A stretch of 64,000 nt of DNA from Euglena gracilis (taxonomy: Eukaryota > Euglenida > Euglenophyceae > Euglenales). Positions 1-9,139 of this stretch are shown here, one piece after another; positions within the stretch are counted from its first letter, which is position 1; each line of letters starts with the position of its first letter. The position numbers were made by a program, and so were the translations under genes. The notes below the pieces were generated by a model. That model was not told where the DNA came from, made no database searches, and saw only the letters and a program-made list of their open reading frames with translations. Location: assembly GCA_039621445.1 (NCBI GenBank), contig CP154956.1:45737291-45801290 (forward strand), read 5' to 3'.

Positions 1-54
1 ACAACAAAATTTTTGTAATTCAGGGAAAAAGCTGATTTCTGAATGGCAGTTGTT

Positions 55-178
55 GGCCAAAATTTCAAAAAAAAAAACAGAAACGACAGGACAAAACAAA
101 AAGGACAGAAAATCGAGGGGGGGAAAAGTTGACAATGAGCTTGGATTATTGAAAAATTGGGTCCAAAATTCGGAATTT
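55..178. repeat. Dispersed repeat, copy 1
   Basis: A stretch of about 120 bases recurs in diverged form at 2,541-2,645. Both copies show the same order of blocks: an A-run, CAGAAAC, GACAGAAAAT, a G-run, AAAAG, AGCTTGGATT and then GTCCAAAA. The two lie in the same orientation about 2.5 kb apart, so they are direct copies of an unclassified element. No terminal inverted repeats or coding potential are visible. Confidence 0.6.
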
Positions 179-415
179 GTCCAAATCCAAAATCATCATG
201 TATCATTTCCCAGCAGAACTCAAAAAATCAATCAGACAAAAAAGCAAAAAAAAACAATAAAAAACGCAAATCGCTAACATCTGTTAAAAAAAAAACTGTT
301 AAAGCAACGCTGCGGGTGCACCTGCCCTCCTAGGCTCCTAAAATGCAGGCATGGGCCTTTCCTTGAAATATCAAAACGGAAACACCTATTACTCTTCTTT
401 TCTGGGGGGAATATA

Positions 416-590
416 TGGTGTATGTGTGTGTGTGTGTGCATGTGTGAGTGGGTGGGTGGGTGGGTGGGTGTGGGTGTGTGCATGTGTGTGCATGTGTGCG
501 TGTGTGGGTGGGTGGGTGGGGGTGGTGGGGGGGGGTGGGGGGGGGGTGTGGGTGTGTGTGTCTGTGTGCACGCGCGCGTGCGCGTGTGTC
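416..590. repeat. GT/GGTG-rich microsatellite
   Basis: This is an impure run of TG, GGTG and G-tract units with a short CGCGCGCG block near its right end. It creates open frames on both strands made only of C, V, W and G or of H, T and P, which are artefacts of composition and not genes. Confidence 0.9.
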
Positions 591-849
591 CCCTCCCCAT
601 CGCTGTAAGAATCTGGATCAGAGAATTGATATCCCCTATTATATTGGGTGTGTGGATGCAAACAAACTCTTCTTGAAAAGAGGTGCTGGGGGGATTACAA
701 TGTCATAGGGAACTCAAAATACCAAAAAAAGCCCACCAAATTTACCACCACGTATATTGTATCTTCAAAATTCACCCAAGAACATCCACCCACAATTTGG
801 TTTCCAATTCCAAATCAAAATCCCCCAAGCTGGTTCTCATTAATGGGAC

Positions 850-1102
850 CTGACATGAAACCGTTGCATACTTTTCCCTTTAGCATGGCAACCCAGTGTG
901 TCCGGGTCAATGCGGCGTTTCTTGTCTGCCGGCTCCACACCACTGCCCCCATCATCTCAATGGGAGGCCAGCTGCCTATCCACATCCCACAACAGACCCT
1001 CAAAACCGCTTCCAAACGAACCGCTGCTGTTGTGAGTTTCATCAGCTGGACTCCCCGCGCCGTCCACTTTGGGGCCCAGCACGACATCGGGATGAGGGCA
1101 GG
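850..1102 (-). CDS. Possible further PUS10 exon, frame uncertain
   Basis: An acceptor (TCCACAG) at 1,103-1,109 opens about 250 nt of GC-rich sequence. The frame set by the previous exon is open to about 815 but does not resemble PUS10. Another frame reads CPHPDVVLGPKVDGAG and, after one stop, EPADKKRRIDPDTLG, which looks more protein-like but needs a frame change. I cannot settle which frame, if either, is used. Confidence 0.35.
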
Positions 1103-1199
1103 CTGTGGAGTCAAAAAACGGGCCGGCTCGCACTGATCCACCCCACCACCAGGCCCTCTACCACACTCCATAACCTGGGCGGGGGTGGCACTGGTGCAC

Positions 1200-1345
1200 C
1201 TCGGGGGAGGCGACGTCCAGCGTCGGGTAGAGGAAGGGCAGCAGCGGCAGCCCAACCAGCTCCTGGATGGAGGTGGGGGTGAGCCGCTTGCCGTTCACCA
1301 CCCACGGGGTCTGGGCCAGGTGGCGGTGCCACTTGCAGTACCGCC
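1200..1345 (-). CDS. PUS10: PUS10 exon, start of catalytic domain
   Basis: This 146-nt exon is bounded by an acceptor (ACCCTGCAG, at 1,346-1,354) and a donor GTGCAC after a GAG codon. It carries RYCKWHRHLAQTPWVVNGKR, the best family match in the gene, and then a leucine-rich stretch ending in VASPE. It joins the exon at 1,532-1,629 in phase 1 without any frame adjustment. It is GC-rich compared with its flanks, as expected of a true exon. Confidence 0.85.
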
Positions 1346-4300
1346 CTGCAGGGTCGGGGGGGGGGATGAGGGGACGTAGGACCACCACAAAATGTGCCGC
1401 CACTGTTGGGTCGCCACAACAAGAATGTCGTCAGGTCTGGAGCTGGGATTTGATGTTGATCTTGAATTTACCACCACGCACGAAAACAAAGGAGGGACCA
1501 GCACAAAGCAGCTCCAGGATGTGGGGCATACCCAGAAGAAACAATGGCTCATGAGCCATCGATATGTGCCATGCAAGGCCGGTGCTGACCGCCCAGTTTG
1601 CCGGGGTCAGCCGGCAGTTCTGCCAGTCGCTGGTCTTACAAACCATTGTGGCATTACGGGTACCTCAAAGGAGCGTATGACCAAACAAAACAGCTGCAAA
1701 TAATGCCTCCCCCCACCCTTGTCCAAGCACCGGAAAACATGGGTAAGCACTGGTGGGGGGGGGGAGTGCTCAGACAAGGGGGAAATTTTCGACTGCAAAA
1801 AGAAAAATCGGTGCTTCGCCCCGAAAAGGAAAGATTTCCCTTATTTTGGAGGTCCACTTTTGAAGTTGCAGGCATTTGGATGCAAAATCAACAATATCTC
1901 ACCATATCAGGCTTCAGAAGTTTCTAAAACTTCCTTAAAAACGCTCACAAAATAAGCCTCCCTGAGAAGATGACCTTTAAAAAAATGGGTAAGGACCAGG
2001 GGTGGTGGTGCTGGCAAGTGTGGTGCTTAGACAGAGGGGGGGGTAATGAAAAACAGCCTCGTTCATTCAGACAGAGGATTTCAGATTTCTTGCAATACTT
2101 TAGGTTTACGCACCTTAACCCTTTGCGTCAGCCATCGAGTTACAGTAAGCAGGGCACCTCAAAACGATGCAATGTGAAAGCACAAGAAACACCAAGAACC
2201 GCAAATTGGAAATGTGCAAAATTGCACAAAAATTCCCGTTGGACCTCTTTGGGGTGCACATGTTTCTGCTCCAGGAAAAATTTGTCCCGCAGCCTCCAAC
2301 TATATGCCCCCCCCCTGTGTGCACTGTGGCTGTTTTTTGGTGTCTTTGCTCTTTGCCTATATGCCCCCCTGGGGGGGGCATATAGTTGGATCAGGGGGGT
2401 CGGGGAAAAATCTTGGGAGATTGATGGAATGGGCTTAGGGTCAGGAGTCCCCCTCTCTTGCAACCAAGGCAAAGCGCAAAAAAACAAAAGTGGTCGCTGT
2501 AAACACACACACAAAAAAGGACTCAGGTTCCCCCCAGCGTCCAAAATTTTGAAGAAAAAAAACAGAAACAGCTGGAAATTGACAGAAAATTGAGGGGGAA
2601 AAGCTGGCAAAAAGCTTGGATTTATGAAAATTGTGTCCAAAAAAACTCAAGGCCTAACAGCAAGGGGGGAGTATGCAAAATGCAAGAACGATGCAATATT
2701 TTTTTGCTTAGCCCAAACTCGTGAAAATTGCCTGAAAAATTCGTGAAGAAAGCTTGTGAAAAAGTGGGGTCAAAATGTTTTTGCGTCATTGATGGAATAG
2801 GGTTAGGGTTAGGAGTTCGGCCTAACTTTAGGCTAAATTTGTACACCTTATACTGATCTATAAGTAAGGCCAAAGGTAAGGCCGGTATAAGTGGATTTCT
2901 TCTGATTTTTCCAACGGGGGTCGGAAAACATGGGGGGAGTCGGTATAAACGGGGGGTTACTCTTTATCCATTCTCATGGAGTTACTTGAACCCCTCCCCT
3001 CCTCCCCTCTACCCCCTTCATTGGCCATTTGGCCTCCCGGACGACACTGGCAAACATTGGAGTAGGAGGCTCTGAAAAGGGCCATTCCCGAAAAAACCGT
3101 AAAATTTTTGGAAAGAGAAACATTAAGGCGAATCCAAGCGTCATGCACAACCAATTTGGCATGTTAACCAAATAATGGGAATTTGGCGCCTTTTTCCAAA
3201 CAGTGGGTTGGCTGGACATTCCCCTGGGTTCTCACAGAAAGCTCTCATTGCAGAGGCCAGGGCGGAATTCACAAAGCCGTATGGTGCTGAAGGCGTTCTT
3301 CATTGCGCTGATAGACACATCTTCGACATTGAGGGCTAGCTTTGCCCCCGGAAAGACCGCCGCGGGCAACACACGGAACAACTCCACCACTCCTGTTAGA
3401 AAGAAGACTGCCAGTGTCCAACAAACCCTAAAAGGACAAAAGGAAACTTGTTGTCTGCGAAAGAGTATTCGGTGAACTGGGGCTTAATAAGATGGGGCAG
3501 TGCAAGGAAGAACATTTAGGATAAAAATAAATATAAATCTGAGTAAAAATGTGAAGATAATTTGAGCAAAAAAATGATCCAAACAATAAAAAATTCCATC
3601 CAAAGATATTTTCCGGTTCACACCTTCATTGGCAGCGTCATGGATGTACTCCACGGAAAAAGTAAGCCCACGGTCTGAAGTGTAAGTTGACCATAGGGAG
3701 GCGTTTGTTGGAATTCACAATCACTGTGTGGCACCTTCCAAATTCATAATAGTATCTGCTGCACAAAGAGCCTGTTGCTTCAACCTGTTGCTTGTTAGGG
3801 TTAGGGTTAGGGTTAGGGTTAGGGTTAGGGTTAGGGTTAGGGTTGCGGTCGACTTCAATCAAATTACTATATAACAACAAATTACTGTATAATAGAGAAG
3901 AATTTCGAAAAGTGAAATTCTATAGAATAAATAGGAATTTGATCCGACGTTTGTTTGAAAAATTCCGTAGGTCGACTTCAAGAAAAATTCGGTATGTTTT
4001 CCTAATTAAGCCAGAATCAAAGATGAATTTAAATAATAATATTTTGTTGAGAAAATTGCTTGATTTCTGCTTTCAGATTTAGTCAAGCAAGATTCTCAAT
4101 TGATTACTGTATAAATAGAAGAATTTCGAAAAGTGAAATTCTGGGTGCCCAAATATGAAAATATACCAGAATTTGCTTGTGTGGGACAAGAAACTTCTCA
4201 CAAGAAAAATCTGGATCAAATTCATATTTAAACCAGAATCTGAGATTCTGATTTTTAATTTAACAACAAAAGTCAATAAAGACCTCATAAAAAGCGAAAA

Positions 4301-6012
4301 CAACACATGCACACAAATTCTCAACCCCCCACCTCTCCCTGAGAAAAATGACCAAAAGACCTAAACAGACCACACCACACCACACCACACCACACCACAC
4401 CAGACCACACCACACCACACCACATTACACCACACATACCACACCACACCCTTGTGCACCAGATGTGTATCATCACAATTCAGCTGAAAGAATCCTCAGT
4501 GGGAAGAAAAGCCTCGTTGCAAAGCCGGGCCAACAACTTCTTGCAATGCCATCTGGATTGCATCCTTCAAATCAAACACCTAAGAAAACCGCCATACAAC
4601 ACTCTTGGCCAGCAACGTTGAATGAAATCTAGAATCAAGAGATCAATGGTAGAAGGGTGCCTTGTTGCTTTCATTCTCAAAAGCATTAATCAAGAACGGG
4701 TTCAGGTAAATGAATGGTGCTTTTGGAATAGTACTGAAAGAAATTCAATCATTCAAAAAAAGCAATCAAATGTGTCTGGACTGCAAAATGCGCCTTAAAA
4801 TACAATGGCACATCATATTGGAGGAATGAAATCAAACAAAAGATATGTCAACACCTCACGAACAATGCTCCACAACAGGCTGTGGGGCTCATCGGGGGGT
4901 TCCAGCACGGCCAAGATTGCTGCTGCGTTCCGCACAATGGTCGCCTTGGGCATACCCAGTGCAAAGCTGAACTGGGGGGGGCGAGGTGTGTTGGCAATGG
5001 CACACAAGGGTCACCAATGAATCCAAATTCAAATAACATTTTTGAAATGAAAATGGTTGTGTAGTTGAGCACATGTGGGGACAAAAACATACCTGCGATG
5101 GTTGCACATATGGACTTGCTTGTTGTGCCTTGATGAGGTCTGCAGCCAAGTCTGGAGCCCTTTGCAACATACCTGGGGAGACCATCGTTTGACAAAACCG
5201 GTACAAATTAAACCCCCCCCCCCAAATAACACACCCCCCGGTGTGTTATTTGGGCACCCGAACTGGGGCCCCAGGGGGGGTTTATTATTTGGGGGGGGTG
5301 TTATTTTTACATGGAAAACCAAAGGAAAACAGGGGGTGTGTTACTTTGGCGCTCGAAATCGGTCCCCGAGGGGGGGTGTTATTTGGGGGGGGGGTTATTT
5401 ACGGGGGGGTGTTATTTGGGGGGGGTTTATCTCCAGTGGTGTTGACATTCTTTTTTTGGGCACTTTCCCTCCCACATTGGAATTCACATTCACAAAATGC
5501 TTTTCTCAAAACACTTTTGGCCAGAGGGGACGGCCCAAACAACGATAAAGCCCTCCTTCTGAACGCCTCGGTTAATATTTACCACATGTGTGAATGTGGA
5601 AAATATATAACCCCCCCCCAAATAACACCCCCCCCCCCCCGGTGTGTTATTTGGGCACCCGAACTGGGGCCCCAGGGGGGGTGTTATTTGGGGGGGGTGT
5701 TATTTTTACATGGAAAACCAAAGGAAAACAGGGGTGTGTTATTTGGGCGACCGAAATCGGCCCCCGAGGGGGGGGGTGTTATTTGGGGGGTGTTATTTGG
5801 GGGGGGTGTTATTTGGGGGGGGGGTTACTCTTGGTTGACATTGGTTGAAGAACAGAGAACTTGGGTGTGAACACAGGGCACACAGCATCCAGAAAATCAC
5901 AAACCAGCGGCACCCCCGGTGAAATAATTCTGTCAGAAGAACTTTAAGGAAATCATCTGGCTCTGGAAATAAGGTCTTGGATTTGGTGAACTCAACTGGA
6001 TGTGTTTGATCC
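1200..6012 (-). CDS. PUS10: PUS10 tRNA pseudouridine synthase, multi-exon gene, 3' part off or beyond window start
   Basis: The gene makes the PUS10-family pseudouridine synthase, which in animals and archaea isomerises uridines 54/55 in the tRNA T-arm. The diagnostic evidence is at the join of the exons at 1,532-1,629 and 1,200-1,345. Splicing them gives a run matching the family pattern G-R-Y-x-K-x-x-R-x-L-x-Q-T-P-W, followed by V-x-G-K-R and an E-L segment, as in vertebrate PUS10 at the start of its catalytic domain. Upstream exons at 3,236-3,392, 4,496-4,579, 4,855-4,971 and 5,093-5,172 fit, in order, the PUS10 N-terminal accessory domain. The catalytic aspartate region (G-R-E-D-V-D) was not found, so the gene probably continues left of base 1 or into an unrecognised exon. 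Two inverted-repeat elements lie among the 5' exons. The 5' end is not located. The identification comes from remembered family motifs, not a search. Confidence 0.8.
1532..1629 (-). CDS. PUS10: PUS10 exon before the GRY motif
   Basis: The exon is 98 nt. The acceptor chosen is ACCAG at 1,630-1,634, because it restores the phase left by the exon at 3,236-3,392. The donor is GTATGC. The product includes AWHISMAHEPLFLL, which matches the hydrophobic strand that precedes G-R-Y in PUS10. Splicing supplies the glycine of G-R-Y across the intron. Confidence 0.8.
1700..2290. other. Intron and intergenic sequence, no gene recognised
   Basis: The interval lies inside the PUS10 gene, between the exons at 1,629 and 3,236. 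It has several G- and C-runs and a short inverted pair (CTTGTCCAAGCAC near 1,720 and AGTGCTCAGACAAG near 1,767). I see no exon or RNA gene in it. Confidence 0.5.
2296..2389. mobile_element. Small C-run inverted-repeat element
   Basis: The ends read CCAACTATATGCCCCCC and its complement GGGGGGCATATAGTTGG. A second inward copy of the same palindrome lies at 2,356-2,386. Size and design match a MITE with a TA-rich end followed by a C-run. It sits in a PUS10 intron. Confidence 0.6.
2400..3235. other. PUS10 intron, with dispersed repeat copy 2
   Basis: This contains the second copy (2,541-2,645) of the repeat found at 55-178 and the short words GGTATAA at about 2,884 and 2,941. No exon was recognised. 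Confidence 0.5.
3236..3392 (-). CDS. PUS10: PUS10 exon, accessory domain
   Basis: The exon is 157 nt, with acceptor TTTCTAACAG and donor GTGAGA. It encodes ELFRVLPAAVFPGAKLAL, then NVEDVSISAMKNAFSTI and a CEF segment. This fits the part of PUS10 that reads S-V-F-T-R-M-A-V-M-K-A-L-N-K-I in the human protein, just before the catalytic domain. The phase-2 end agrees with the next exon. Confidence 0.7.
3795..3842 (+). repeat. Interstitial telomere-like repeat (TTAGGG)8
   Basis: Eight perfect tandem TTAGGG units are followed by TTGCGG. The array is internal, with unique DNA and gene exons on both sides. It is either a trace of chromosome-end fusion or break repair, or a chance microsatellite. TTAGGG is the telomere unit of animals, many fungi and several protist groups, so it limits the host only weakly. 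Confidence 0.9.
3850..4330. repeat. AT-rich block with internal direct repeats
   Basis: The phrase GAAGAATTTCGAAAAGTGAA occurs at about 3,897 and again at about 4,120. The words CCAGAATC and AAATCTGG/CCAGATT also recur. Base composition is far more A/T-rich than its surroundings. It lies within an intron of PUS10. No open frame deserves a coding call. Confidence 0.6.
4362..4452. repeat. ACCAC pentamer minisatellite
   Basis: About 17 near-perfect CACAC/ACCAC units with a few substitutions. The array lies just downstream of the last accessory-domain exon of PUS10. Confidence 0.9.
4496..4579 (-). CDS. PUS10: PUS10 exon, accessory domain, ends in a stop
   Basis: After the acceptor CTTAG the frame reads VFDLKDAIQMALQEVVGPAL and then QRGFSSH before a TGA. 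The L-K-D-A segment followed by a short helix matches the L-K-E-A region of PUS10. It joins the previous exon in phase 0. No GT donor is visible before the stop although later PUS10 exons follow. A GC donor, a sequencing error, an alternative 3' end or damage are all possible. Confidence 0.6.
   Translation of the reverse strand: MFDLKDAIQMALQEVVGPALQRGFSSH
4855..4971 (-). CDS. PUS10: PUS10 exon, accessory domain
   Basis: The exon is 117 nt, a whole number of codons with phase-0 ends. The acceptor follows a C-run (CCCCCCCAG) and the donor is GTGTTG. It begins FSFALGMPKATIVRNAAAIL and ends LWSIVRE, matching the PUS10 segment of strand, P-P and a charged helix. Confidence 0.7.
5093..5172 (-). 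CDS. PUS10: PUS10 exon, accessory domain
   Basis: The exon is 80 nt with acceptor CTCCCCAG and a strong donor GTATGT. It reads GMLQRAPDLAADLIKAQQAS and then PYVQPSQ. It aligns with the PUS10 helix after C-L-G-I-L-Q. The phase-1 start requires an earlier exon that should carry the CxxC knuckle of PUS10, and that exon was not found between here and 5,914. Confidence 0.65.
5209..5429. mobile_element. C-run TIR element, AAATAACAC family, copy 1
   Basis: The ends are TAAACCCCC with AAATAACACC just inside, and GGTGTTATTT with GGGGGTTTA. TA is present at both outer edges. The interior has further inward and outward copies of the GTGTTATTTGGG word and a GAACTGGGGCCCCAG palindrome. A closely similar copy lies at 5,608-5,827. 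Confidence 0.75.
5608..5827. mobile_element. C-run TIR element, AAATAACAC family, copy 2
   Basis: Organised as copy 1 at 5,209-5,429, with the same GAACTGGGGCCCCAG palindrome and the same ATGGAAAACCAAAGGAAAAC core. TA lies at each edge (TAACCCC and GGGGTTA). Both copies fall among the 5' exons of PUS10, about 180 bp apart. Confidence 0.75.
5914..6012 (-). CDS. Possible 5' exon of PUS10
   Basis: An acceptor (TTAAAATAG) opens a frame reading HPVEFTKSKTLFPEPDDFLK and then VLLTELFHRG, with a GTGCCG donor. The end of this run loosely fits the N-terminal K-E-L-L-N-E-L helix of PUS10. Its phase does not join directly to the exon at 5,172, so another exon would be needed between them. Confidence 0.4.
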
Positions 6013-6019
6013 CTATTTT

Positions 6020-7230
6020 AATAAAAGCAGTTAATAAACTGACCGGTGACCACCTTGCCAATGAGCTATGGTCTTTGGCGGCCTAACTCGCACTTAGCTT
6101 TGAAAGTGACTGAAAAGTTGCGTCAACGCGCAAATCCAAAAAAAAGTTCTGTTTTCGAACACCGAGGCCTGAGACTCAGGACAATCTGAAAAAAGTTTCT
6201 CCCTGCATCCCAGGGCCTGGGGACGAAAGCAGCGACTTGGAACTCCACGGTCTAAGGGCGCGTTCCCGGGGCCCAGTGTGCATGAACCCAAAGCAGCGGG
6301 TGATGAAACGAGGGGACTCCATTCATTGTGCACTTGCGTTTTGACGCAAATTTTTTTTCATTGCAAAAAATAAAATGCTTTGCGCTTTGGCGCAATTTTT
6401 TACCTTTTTGCAATTCAATATGTGGATGACCATTGCCGCACGTGGGCAATGATATAACATGTGTGTCAACATGTGTTTCCATTGCGCAATGGGCAGGCTT
6501 ATGAAGAATAGAAATTAAAAGTTACCTTGCGCCAAAGCGCAATATGAATACACTTTTTATAATTTTATGTTGGCGTGGGTGTTGCGCCGAAGCGCAATAT
6601 AACTGCTTGAAACTTATCTCACAATGGAGGGAGAGAGCGGCCCTGGTAGAGTATACCAGAGGGGATAGAGCACAAAAATGTAGGACAGGAGGACGGAAGC
6701 CTACTCTCGGTCACGTTGCGTCAGAATTGGTGAACATTGTGCTTCGGCGCAACACCCACGCTGCTTTTACAGGTTTAAAATTGTATTTCTATTTGCGCTT
6801 TGGCGCAATGTTACTCTTAAAATTTTCATTTTGCATAAGCCTGCCCATTGCGCTTTGGCGCAATGGGCACCAACTTTTAATTCCTTACTTTTATCACTGA
6901 GGGTGGAGAGAGCAGTCCTGAAAGCATCTCATCGCCAGAGCGAACAGAGCTAAGGTGGAGGGAAACCTTGCCTGGGACAGGATACCAACCCCCTAGTGTG
7001 TGACTCTTCATATCCAGACGTGTCTTGTCCTGGGCGTTGTGAGCACAAGTGGCACTGCCGGAGATTCCTCCCACTTGCCTCGCAGTTAAGCATGCCTGAG
7101 GGGCCCTTCTTTTTGGCCGACTTTTGAAACTCGGAAAATTTCTGTTTGGAAAAGAACAGTAGCCGGATAAACCCTGGGAATCACAGCTGAGGAAACAGCT
7201 TTGTGCGCCGAAAAAAAATTTTAAAGAAGC
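6020..7230. repeat. Region of short TTGCGC palindromes
   Basis: The palindromic word TTGCGC-NN-GCGCAA occurs repeatedly with variable centres: at about 6,380, 6,530, 6,581, 6,741, 6,798 and 6,848. At 6,481 and 6,835 an inverted pair (GGGCAGGCTTATG and CATAAGCCTGCCC) brackets several of them and so defines a likely element of about 400 bp. No protein gene was recognised here. Confidence 0.65.
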
Positions 7231-7309
7231 TCGTCACCCCCCTTTCCTCACCCAGGATTTGAAGCACACAACTTTGGGGATGAGCGAATGGAATTGAGAA
7301 ATTGAAAGG

Positions 7310-7605
7310 ATCCATAAACAATGACGGAGAAGGGACGACAATGCTGACACACCTTTTTTTCGGTAATTTGCAACCAACCCGACAGCTACATGCCACCGGG
7401 CAGATGGAGGGCATTGTTCAGCCGCAAAAAGTCTTTCTGTCAACAAAAAAACCCCACTTTGTGCACTGAGTGCAAGGTCACTCAGGCTCCACAGCCTGCC
7501 ACCCACGATTCGTCTTATTGGAACAGCCACTTCCTCCCCGGCGCCTGAATAGTTCAAAAGTACCAACCCAGCTTCTGGCACAGCAGCGCTCAAACCCCCT
7601 ATCAT
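7310..7605 (-). CDS. Possible coding exon of unknown function
   Basis: An open frame begins MIGGLSAAVPEAGLVLLNYS and continues AVPIRRIVGGRLWSLSDLAL and GLVANYRKK, with protein-like composition unlike the repeat-driven frames around it. A GTGTGTC donor follows the lysine codons near 7,350, and the rest of the open frame beyond it may be intron. I recognise no domain. Confidence 0.35.
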
Positions 7606-7674
7606 TCTCCTCTATCCTCTATCGCCCACCTTCTCACACAGCACGAACACATTCAAATGCATCTGTCATTTAAA

Positions 7675-7870
7675 AGGACATTGCGCTTAAGCGCAAATGT
7701 TTTACCTTGCACTTAAGCGCAAGTTAAAAAATTTGTGCTTAAGCGCAAGGTAAAACAGAAGCCCCTGAGCTTATGGGAGTCCCTCTGGTGTGTTACGGTG
7801 TGTTGGGGGCCCTCTCTGAACGGCCAGTGTGCGGGCTTGGTGAGGAAATACATTGCGCCGAAGCGCAAGG
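7675..7870. repeat. Second cluster of TTGCGC palindromes
   Basis: Four copies (about 7,681, 7,711, 7,736 and 7,854) have the centre TTAA or CGAA, as in GCGCTTAAGCGC. This continues the pattern seen from 6.4 to 6.9 kb. Confidence 0.65.
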
Positions 7871-7889
7871 AACATGCCTACACAATGGG

Positions 7890-8000
7890 GGTTTTGGGGA
7901 CACGGGGGGGACGCGGGGGGGGGGGACGCGGGGGAGGACGCGGGGGCACCACCATTCTGGGTGCCACGGGGGTCCCCAATGACCCCCCGTGACCCAACCT
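7890..8000. repeat. G-rich GGGACGCGGGG repeats
   Basis: Short irregular GGGGGACGCGGG units lead into an inverted pair ACGGGGGTCCCC / GACCCCCCGT. A phrase TGACCCAACCTAAGAC just downstream recurs in altered form near 19,342. Confidence 0.5.
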
Positions 8001-8243
8001 AAGACACTTTTCGGCCAAAATTTTTTGGTTGCCAAAATGCCATTTTTTTGACAAATTTTATCAAAAATGGAAATTGAGGGGATTTGGGGGTGGGTTTTGG
8101 CCACAATTCCTGGTTTATAAACCCCCTCCACACTTATAAACACCCCACCTATAAACCCGGGAGTTTACAAGTGGGAGGATTGATGTGTCCAAGGTCGTCC
8201 CTGATGGAAAACATTCAGGCAGGAGGTGGATGCATTTGTTTTA

Positions 8244-9134
8244 GTACAGGTTGCCAACACAAAAAACATACCCCCCCTGACAGCACAAAAAACATACCCC
8301 CCCTTTTTTTTCAGTTTTTGTGGCAGCCATAACTTCGGCTGTGCACCATGTTGAGGTCTCGGACATACTCCATATTGTTGCCTGTGAAATACCCATCCAA
8401 AAATGTCTCTGTGCATTTTCCTCGATTCCCCCTCCACCCCGAGTTATGGGCCCCTCAAAAGTGCTCCGCACACGACAAGCAAAAATTTTTGAAAAACATG
8501 GATTTTGGGCCGGGTTGGAATAATAAACAGCTCACCACTCGGGAACCCTAAGGAGTTGGGCTCTGGAACTTGGTGGGTCGGATTGGCCATGAAATAGGCT
8601 TCAAAAAATATCTACATCAAAATTTGCCATCTCGACACCCAGAAAACCTAAAAAATGTGTGTTTTTTAGGTTTTCCCACACAAAAAGGGCTAAATTTTTT
8701 TGGAGCTGGCCCCAAAAACCATAAAATAACTTTTTCTGGGTGTCGAGATGGCAAATTTTGATGTAGATATTTTTTGAAGCCTATTTCATGGCCAATCCGA
8801 CCCACCAAGTTCCAGAGCCCAACTCCTTAGGGTTCCCGAGTGGTGAGCTGTTTATTATTCCAACCCGGCCCAAAATCCATGTTTTTCAAAAATTTTCGCT
8901 TGTCGTGTGCGGAGCACTTTTGAGGGGCCCATAACTCGGGGTGGAGGGGGAATCGAGGAAAATGCACAGAGACATTTTTGGATGGGTATTTCACAGGCAA
9001 CAATATGGAGTATGTCCGAGACCTCAACATGGTGCACAGCCGAAGTTATGGCTGCCACAAAAACTGAAAAAAAAGGGGGGGTATGTTTTTTGTGCTGTCA
9101 GGGGGGGTATGTTTTTTGTGTTGGCAACCTGTAC
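8244..9134. mobile_element. 0.89-kb near-perfect palindromic element
   Basis: Two 403-bp arms (8,244-8,646 and 8,732-9,134) are complementary with one mismatch that I could see, around an 85-bp spacer. The ends read TACAGGTTGCCAAC and GTTGGCAACCTGTA, so TA lies at each edge, consistent with a TA target duplication. Inside the ends are C-runs (CATACCCCCC). No coding content: every open frame is a mirror of one on the other arm. The near-identity of arms suggests recent origin or continuing gene conversion. Confidence 0.85.
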
Positions 9135-9139
9135 AAGAG

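Noticed and set aside
274-708. Six overlapping open frames in the GT-rich tract
   Set aside because: They are composed of two- to four-letter low-complexity sequence on both strands, a result of the microsatellite.
5075-5870. Long glycine- and valine-rich frames
   Set aside because: They come from G-runs and TTATTTGGG words of the C-run elements.
6620-7080. tRNA-like hairpins and boxes
   Set aside because: No cloverleaf with matching acceptor stem and T-loop could be drawn here or elsewhere in the window.
8570-8808. Mirrored 63-codon frames on opposite strands
   Set aside because: They are the two arms of one palindrome, not two genes.
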